From JBBIJH01 sp037446075 (GTDB lineage Bacteria > Bacteroidota > Ignavibacteria > UBA10030 > JAHEZR01), in NCBI GenBank assembly GCA_037446075.1, contig JBBIJH010000085.1:1-10652 (forward strand): a DNA stretch of 10,652 nt, read 5' to 3'. This document shows positions 7,486-10,652 of this stretch, in pieces (the stretch's first letter is position 1; each line of letters starts with the position of its first letter). The notes beneath the pieces are model-generated. The model saw nothing but the letters and a program-made list of their open reading frames with translations, had not been told where the DNA came from and made no database searches. The position numbers and the translations under genes were made by a program.

Positions 7486-7496
7486 CTTGTGACAAG
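7486..7496. repeat. Short palindrome in the clpC leader
   Basis: CTTGT-G-ACAAG is a perfect 5+1+5 inverted repeat lying 17 bases upstream of the clpC start, within its presumed 5' untranslated leader. It could be a small protein-binding site or leader structure. It is short enough to be chance. Confidence 0.25.
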
Positions 7497-7560
7497 ATTG
7501 AGTTGGCCGCCTTACGCACCCAACCCCTGCTGTGTGTCCGTCCTCTTCTTGGACGACTTG

Positions 7561-7589
7561 AATATAAAGAAATTCACCACCTTAGTCAA
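7561..7589 (-). promoter_or_regulatory. Sigma-70-type promoter of clpC
   Basis: On the minus strand TTGACT (7589-7584) and TATATT (7566-7561) are separated by exactly 17 bases, each hexamer matching the vegetative consensus at five of six positions. Transcription would begin near 7554, giving a leader of about 85 bases before the clpC ATG at 7469. The hexamers and spacing are identical to those of the divergent tRNA promoter 62 bases away. Confidence 0.75.
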
Positions 7590-7651
7590 GGAAGCGAAGC
7601 TCAGTTTTTCAAAAAGACACGTACTTCAAAGAAAGCGATCTGGTTCGAGGC

Positions 7652-7680
7652 TTGACTTTCCGAGTTAAAACGAATATATT
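7652..7680 (+). promoter_or_regulatory. Sigma-70-type promoter of tRNA-Asn
   Basis: TTGACT (7652-7657) and TATATT (7675-7680) are separated by exactly 17 bases. Transcription should start near 7687, about 23 bases before the mature tRNA 5' end. That leaves a short leader for RNase P to remove. The placement directly before a stable-RNA gene makes the call strong. Confidence 0.8.
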
Positions 7681-7709
7681 CAAGACGCTGCGTTGCACAC
7701 TCTGGTAAC

Positions 7710-7781
7710 TCCACAGTAGCTCAATGGCAGAGCGTGCGGCTGTTAACCGCAGGGTTGCAGGTTCGAGTCCTGCCTGTGGAG
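7710..7781 (+). tRNA. tRNA-Asn (anticodon GTT)
   Basis: All cloverleaf elements are present without mismatches. The acceptor stem TCCACAG (7710-7716) pairs with CTGTGGA (7774-7780), followed by discriminator G7781. The D-stem is GCTC/GAGC with a GG-containing loop. The anticodon stem TGCGG/CCGCA encloses loop CTGTTAA with anticodon GTT at 7742-7744. The T-stem GCAGG/CCTGC carries the TTCGAGT loop. GTT reads AAC/AAU, so this is asparagine. The CCA end is not encoded: the bases after the discriminator are CAA, so it must be added by nucleotidyltransferase. The 3' end is repeated at 8118-8143. Confidence 0.97.
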
Positions 7782-7782
7782 C
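7756..7782 (+). repeat. Left copy of the tRNA-Asn tail repeat
   Basis: This is the 3' part of the intact tRNA-Asn (T-arm, 3' acceptor strand, discriminator and one further base). Its last 18 bases, GAGTCCTGCCTGTGGAGC (7765-7782), recur exactly at 8126-8143. The preceding nine bases match the right copy with one deletion and one substitution. The position matches the usual tRNA 3'-end attachment site of integrating elements. Confidence 0.8.
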
Positions 7783-7809
7783 AATCAAACGGAAGGTATA
7801 GCACTTCGG

Positions 7810-7828
7810 ATCCCGACCATGTCGGGAT
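7810..7828. repeat. Left hairpin of the GIY-YIG cassette
   Basis: ATCCCGAC-CAT-GTCGGGAT is a perfect 8-bp stem with a three-base loop, 28 bases after the tRNA. Its core CCCGAC-NNN-GTCGGG is repeated at 8102-8116 on the other side of the GIY-YIG relic. It is followed by TTTAGTTTA, so it might also weakly terminate tRNA transcription, but the T-run is poor. Confidence 0.7.
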
Positions 7829-7835
7829 TTAGTTT

Positions 7836-8091
7836 ATCGGCTACTGGCTGTATATCTTGAGGTCAAGGAGAATAAAGGAGTATTATGCGTGAGGATCCGG
7901 AGCGGAGACTAGGATATCACAACACGATTGAAAAAGGTTTCACCTCGCGCTATCGCCCTTGGGAGTTGGTGTTCAAGTACAGTTGCAAATCCCGGGAAGA
8001 GGCAAGACAGCTGGAGAAAAAGATCAAGGGTTGGAAAAGCAAGGCGATGATTAGGAAGCTACTGCGAGGCGAGATCAGCCTTTCCAGTTGA
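7836..8091 (+). pseudogene. Broken GIY-YIG nuclease gene (URI/UPF0213-like)
   Basis: Two frames together spell a small GIY-YIG endonuclease. Bases 7836-7889 encode IGYWLYILRSRRIKEYYA and then stop at TGA. The next frame, 7885-8091, encodes 68 residues (REDPERRLGYHN..., FTSRYRPWELVF, EARQLEKKIKGWKSK, MIRKLL). The first piece corresponds to the GIY half-motif strand of the family and the second to the Arg helix (DPERRL..HN) and the Glu-containing EKKIK helix. In intact relatives YY is followed by V/I-G-x-T and a few residues before this Arg helix. Here only about four bases remain, so roughly a dozen were lost, removing the YIG motif and shifting frame. No ATG opens the first piece; ATC at 7836 may be a decayed start. 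AAAGGAG before ATG 7885 could still permit a 68-residue remnant without an active site. Confidence 0.75.
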
Positions 8092-8101
8092 CGACTGTTC
8101 C

Positions 8102-8116
8102 CCCGACAGTGTCGGG
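8102..8116. repeat. Right hairpin of the GIY-YIG cassette
   Basis: CCCGAC-AGT-GTCGGG forms a perfect 6-bp stem (extendable to 7 bp with a one-base loop). It shares its stem with the hairpin at 7810-7828 and lies 10 bases after the stop of the nuclease relic, directly before the second tRNA-tail copy. Confidence 0.7.
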
Positions 8117-8117
8117 A

Positions 8118-8143
8118 TGCGGTTTGAGTCCTGCCTGTGGAGC
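8118..8143 (+). repeat. Right copy of the tRNA-Asn tail repeat
   Basis: These 26 bases repeat the T-arm and 3' acceptor strand of the tRNA-Asn at 7710-7781. The final 18 bases are identical; before them one A is missing and one C is T, so the T-stem/loop copy is slightly decayed. There is no 5' tRNA half here, so it is a fragment, not a gene. The terminator-like hairpin after it suggests this copy marks the old 3' end of the tRNA gene. Confidence 0.8.
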
Positions 8144-8148
8144 GAAAA

Positions 8149-8178
8149 GAACCCGATCTGAAGTCGGCTTCTTCTTTT
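8149..8178 (+). terminator. Terminator-like hairpin after the tRNA-tail copy
   Basis: GAAcCCGA (8149-8156) pairs with TCGGcTTC (8164-8171) with a single C-C mismatch and a seven-base loop, followed by TTCTTTT. This resembles the intrinsic terminators that follow stable-RNA genes. It sits six bases after the second tRNA-tail copy and would insulate kdgK from tRNA transcription. The mismatch and interrupted T-run lower confidence. Confidence 0.5.
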
Positions 8179-8196
8179 GTCTGCTGTCCATTTCCA

Positions 8197-8225
8197 TTTA
8201 CATTCACCCCATATTTTTGTAAATT
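8197..8225 (+). promoter_or_regulatory. Probable promoter of kdgK-eda-ubiE
   Basis: TTTACA (8197-8202) and TAAATT (8220-8225) are separated by exactly 17 bases, matching the consensus at five and four of six positions. The predicted start near 8232 leaves a leader of about 39 bases before kdgK, with AAGGAG at 8256-8261. It lies directly after the terminator-like hairpin, in an otherwise empty gap. Confidence 0.55.
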
Positions 8226-8270
8226 CAGTTATCCAATTAGCTCTTCCGACTCGAAAAGGAGCAACTCTTT

Positions 8271-9314
8271 ATGTACGACCTGATTTGTTTCGGCGAGGCT
8301 ATGGTTCGTCTCTCATCTCCACATTATCAACGTCTTGAGCAAGCGACAACTCTCGAAATCAATGTCGGCGGCGGTGAGTTTAATGTTGCAGTCGGGTGTG
8401 CACACCTTGGTCTCAAAGTAGCTTGGGTTTCCCGACTCGTCGATAATTGGACTGGCTGGCTCATTCGAAACAAAGCGCGCGAGCATGGTGTGGACGTGTC
8501 TCACATCGTTTGGACGAAGTTCGATGGGATCGGCCTCGAGAGAAACGGTTTCTACCACCTTGAAGTTGGTGTAGGCCCACGCGCAAGCACCGTGACGTAC
8601 GACCGCGGCCATTCGGCGATCTCGAACATCAAGCCCGGGGATGTGAATTGGAAGCCCCTCTTCGAAGGGGCAAAATGGTTTCATGTGAGCGGGATCACGC
8701 CAGCGCTTTCGGATTCCTGTGCAGCCGTAACGCTCGAAGCTCTCGAAGCGGCGAGGGCCGTTGGACTGACGACGAGCTATGACCTCAACTACCGGGCAAG
8801 ACTTTGGAGCCCTGAAAGAGCGCAGGCAACAACGAGGAAGCTTATACCCCTTATCAAGGTCCTGATTGGCAATGAGGAGGATTTCGAGAAGGCGCTTGGA
8901 TTAAAAGCAAAGGGCACCGCCGAAGAATACAATGAGCTTGATCCAGAAAGCTACAAAGATGTGGCCCGAAGAGTAAAGGAGCTTTACCCGCAAGTGGAAA
9001 AAGTTGGAACAACGCTTCGTGTTGCCAAGACAGGCCTCCTCAATGACTGGCGAACTTTGTTGTACGATGGCAAAGGATTCTATCTCTCCCGAGTCTACGA
9101 GGATCTTGAGATCGTAGACCGGGTCGGCGGTGGGGACGCTTTCTCTGCAGGGTTGATCTACTCCTTCCTCAAAGGGAAATCTCCACAGGAGGCGGTCGAT
9201 TTTGCAGGGGCCTACTCCGCTCTGGCCCATACGTTTCCGGGCGACATCAATTGGGCGACCGAAGCGGAGACGCTCGGTGCTATGAGAGGGCAGGGAGCCC
9301 GGATTCGACGCTAG
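8271..9314 (+). CDS. kdgK: 2-keto-3-deoxygluconate kinase (PfkB family)
   Basis: The 347-residue PfkB-family sugar kinase has the N-terminal substrate-side glycine block (VGGGEFNVAVGCAHLGL, about residues 32-48) and the C-terminal catalytic anion-hole block DRVGGGDAFSAG, with Asp289 as the expected base. It also has family segments VSGITPAL, TSYDLNYRARLW and LIGNEEDF. Within PfkB, the sequence style and the KDPG aldolase gene 16 bases downstream point to KDG kinase, which makes 2-keto-3-deoxy-6-phosphogluconate with ATP in the cytoplasm. A different ketose or ribokinase-like specificity is possible but less likely given the neighbour. AAGGAG nine bases before the ATG and a probable promoter at 8197-8225 make it the first gene of the operon. 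No uronate isomerase, dehydratase or regulator is in the window, so the source of KDG is not shown. Confidence 0.9.
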   Translation: MYDLICFGEAMVRLSSPHYQRLEQATTLEINVGGGEFNVAVGCAHLGLKVAWVSRLVDNWTGWLIRNKAREHGVDVSHIVWTKFDGIGLERNGFYHLEVGVGPRASTVTYDRGHSAISNIKPGDVNWKPLFEGAKWFHVSGITPALSDSCAAVTLEALEAARAVGLTTSYDLNYRARLWSPERAQATTRKLIPLIKVLIGNEEDFEKALGLKAKGTAEEYNELDPESYKDVARRVKELYPQVEKVGTTLRVAKTGLLNDWRTLLYDGKGFYLSRVYEDLEIVDRVGGGDAFSAGLIYSFLKGKSPQEAVDFAGAYSALAHTFPGDINWATEAETLGAMRGQGARIRR

Positions 9315-9330
9315 CCACAGGAGAGTCCTG

Positions 9331-9981
9331 ATGAATCGCGAGGAAGTTCTGAAGAACATGATTGATTGCGGAGTGGTTGCTGTGCTTCGGGCCAAGTCTT
9401 CTGCTAAGCTGCTCGACGTGTCGAGAGCGCTCTATGATGGTGGTGTAACATCCATTGAGGTGACGATGACGACTCCGGGGGCTCTGAAGGTAATTGAAGA
9501 CGTTGCCTCGAAGATGTTGGGACAGGTCATTGTCGGTGTTGGCTCCGTACTCGATGCGGAAACAGCGCGGGCAGCGATACAGGCAGGAGCGGAGTTTGTC
9601 GTGGGCCCTATCTTTAGGCAATCGGTCTTGGAGACGGCCAAAAATTACGGCAAGGTTATCATTCCCGGCGCTTTCACTCCAGCAGAGATCCTCAGTGCCT
9701 GGGAAGCAGGTGCAGATGTCGTCAAGGTTTTTCCAGCGACAGCTCTCGGTCCGAAATACTTTCGTGATCTTCTTGGGCCGATGCCGTTCCTACGTCTCAC
9801 TCCTACTGGTGGAGTGTCAGTGGAAAACACCGCTGAGTTCATAAGAGCAGGTGCAGTTTTTGTCGGCGCAGGGACAAGCCTTGTCGATGCAAAAGCAGTG
9901 AGTGAGAAAAGATTCGACGTGATTGCAGAGACCGCCAGAAAAATGGTGGAAGAAGTGCAGAAGGCCCGTAGGATTCAGTAA
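9331..9981 (+). CDS. eda: KDPG aldolase (2-dehydro-3-deoxy-6-phosphogluconate aldolase)
   Basis: The 216-residue class I aldolase cleaves KDPG to pyruvate and glyceraldehyde-3-phosphate. Key elements are present: Glu43 in SIEVTMTTPG as the general acid/base, and Lys132 in DVVKVFPA, the Schiff-base lysine. The conserved blocks VVAVLRAKS, GVGSVLDAETARAAIQAGAEFVVGP, IPGAFTPAEI and the phosphate-binding PTGGVS are also there. Where the E. coli enzyme has VTLRT, this one has VTMTT, a variant I associate with Bacteroidetes-type Eda proteins. The gene is 16 bases after kdgK with a CAGGAGAG ribosome site, so the two should be co-expressed. The ubiE start lies one base after its stop codon. Confidence 0.95.
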   Translation: MNREEVLKNMIDCGVVAVLRAKSSAKLLDVSRALYDGGVTSIEVTMTTPGALKVIEDVASKMLGQVIVGVGSVLDAETARAAIQAGAEFVVGPIFRQSVLETAKNYGKVIIPGAFTPAEILSAWEAGADVVKVFPATALGPKYFRDLLGPMPFLRLTPTGGVSVENTAEFIRAGAVFVGAGTSLVDAKAVSEKRFDVIAETARKMVEEVQKARRIQ

Positions 9982-9982
9982 G

Positions 9983-10652
9983 ATGGCGGCGAATAACAAG
10001 ACGGCCTCGGTGCAGGCGATGTTCAACGCGATCGCGCATCGCTATGATTTGCTAAATCATCTCCTCAGCTTCGGGATCGACATCTATTGGAGAAGGAAAG
10101 CCATTGCGATGCTGGAGCCGCTGAAGCCAAAACGGATTCTTGACATCGGGACGGGGACTGGCGACCTGGCGATTGCAGCACTGCGACTGAATCCACAGGA
10201 AATCATCGGGGTGGACATTGCCGAGGAAATGTTGAAACTCGGTGATGAGAAGCTTCAGCGCTTGCATCTCAACGGAGTGGTAAAACTTCAAGCCGGGAAT
10301 GCTGAACAGCTTGAGTTCCCTAATGATTCCTTCGATGCGGTCATGGTGGCATTCGGCGTGAGGAACTTCGAGAATCTTGAGCGTGGGCTTGCCGAGATGT
10401 TTCGTGTCTTGAGACGCGAAGGAGCTGCCCTTATCATCGAATTCTCCAGTCCTGGCCACTCTCCGTTCAGGCAGATTTACAGTTTTTATTTCAGGAAGAT
10501 CCTGCCCATCATAGGCGGAACAATCTCCCGGCATCGAGAGGCGTACCGGTATCTCCCTCGATCCGTCGAATCCTTCCCTGACGGAGATGGCTTCCTAGAG
10601 GTGCTCAGAAACTTCGGCTTCCGTAACCCGCGACAGCGACGGCTCACCTTTG
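9983..10652 (+). CDS. ubiE: Demethylmenaquinone/quinone methyltransferase UbiE/MenG, 3' end outside window
   Basis: About 223 residues are visible and the frame runs open past the window edge. The protein is a SAM-dependent methyltransferase with SAM motif I DIGTGTGDL, followed by the acidic GVDIAEEML. It carries UbiE-family hallmarks: HRYDLLNHLLSFGIDIYWRR near the N-terminus (UbiE signature 1 region), DAVMVAFGVRNFEN in the middle, and RVLRREGAALIIEFS. UbiE/MenG adds the C-methyl group in the last step of menaquinone (or in ubiquinone) synthesis. Menaquinone is the likelier product in this kind of organism, by inference. Only a few residues should be missing at the C-terminus. The ATG lies one base after the eda stop with no good ribosome site of its own (the end of eda supplies GTAGGA), suggesting coupling to eda. 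Confidence 0.93.
   Translation, partial: MAANNKTASVQAMFNAIAHRYDLLNHLLSFGIDIYWRRKAIAMLEPLKPKRILDIGTGTGDLAIAALRLNPQEIIGVDIAEEMLKLGDEKLQRLHLNGVVKLQAGNAEQLEFPNDSFDAVMVAFGVRNFENLERGLAEMFRVLRREGAALIIEFSSPGHSPFRQIYSFYFRKILPIIGGTISRHREAYRYLPRSVESFPDGDGFLEVLRNFGFRNPRQRRLTF

Noticed and set aside
7470..7709. Possible CIRCE or other heat-shock operator upstream of clpC
   Set aside because: No TTAGCACTC-N9-GAGTGCTAA-like repeat is present. Only a short 5+1+5 palindrome was seen, too small to assign.
8212..8219. TATTTTTG before kdgK, matching the Bacteroidetes TAnnTTTG element
   Set aside because: The nearest upstream TTTG is 32 bases away rather than about 19, while a sigma-70-like pair with ideal 17-base spacing overlaps it.
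1..10652. CRISPR array, insertion sequence or phage genes
   Set aside because: No spaced direct-repeat series, transposase, integrase or phage structural gene was seen. The only mobile-looking unit is the tRNA/GIY-YIG cassette.

Overview
The window looks like chromosomal DNA of a bacterium from the Bacteroidota/Chlorobiota/Ignavibacteria neighbourhood. This rests on the ClpC sequence, the C-terminal-phenylalanine beta-barrel protein, the KDPG aldolase with a TMTTPG motif, and a small GIY-YIG nuclease relic next to a tRNA. Placement is by recollection of family sequences, not by a search. Where promoters can be read they have a classical sigma-70 layout (TTGACT-17-TATATT twice, TTTACA-17-TAAATT once), not the TAnnTTTG type of Bacteroidetes proper. 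That argues for a lineage outside the core Bacteroidetes.

Layout, + strand, 1-3831: a secreted outer-membrane beta-barrel-like protein; a YbbN/CnoX-type thioredoxin-TPR protein; a nitrilase-superfamily amidohydrolase; then, after a 338-base gap with no recognisable gene, a methionine sulfoxide reductase pair (msrA, msrB). The MsrB frame begins with a hydrophobic export-like segment. This block leans toward protein-thiol and oxidative damage repair.

Minus strand, 7469 down to 3878: clpC (ClpC/HSP100 unfoldase), a poorly recognised helical protein, and a hemerythrin-like protein that starts inside the stop codon of its neighbour (ATGA overlap). The 250 bases between clpC and the helical protein hold short coding-like pieces in different frames, so that gene may have a decayed 5' part. 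clpC has a clear promoter, and its first Walker A glycine is replaced by cysteine.

Between clpC and the next operon lies an intact tRNA-Asn(GTT), with its own promoter divergent from that of clpC. Its last ~26 bases are repeated 361 bp downstream. Between the two copies is a broken GIY-YIG endonuclease gene bracketed by two CCCGAC-NNN-GTCGGG hairpins, and a terminator-like hairpin follows the second tail copy. This arrangement looks like a miniature tRNA-tail-targeting nuclease cassette and is the most interesting item in the window.

Plus strand, 8271-10652: kdgK and eda, which together convert 2-keto-3-deoxygluconate to pyruvate and glyceraldehyde-3-phosphate, followed one base later by ubiE/menG (quinone methyltransferase), which runs off the window edge. 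KdgK phosphorylates KDG to KDPG and Eda cleaves it, so this is the lower arm of hexuronate or Entner-Doudoroff-type catabolism.
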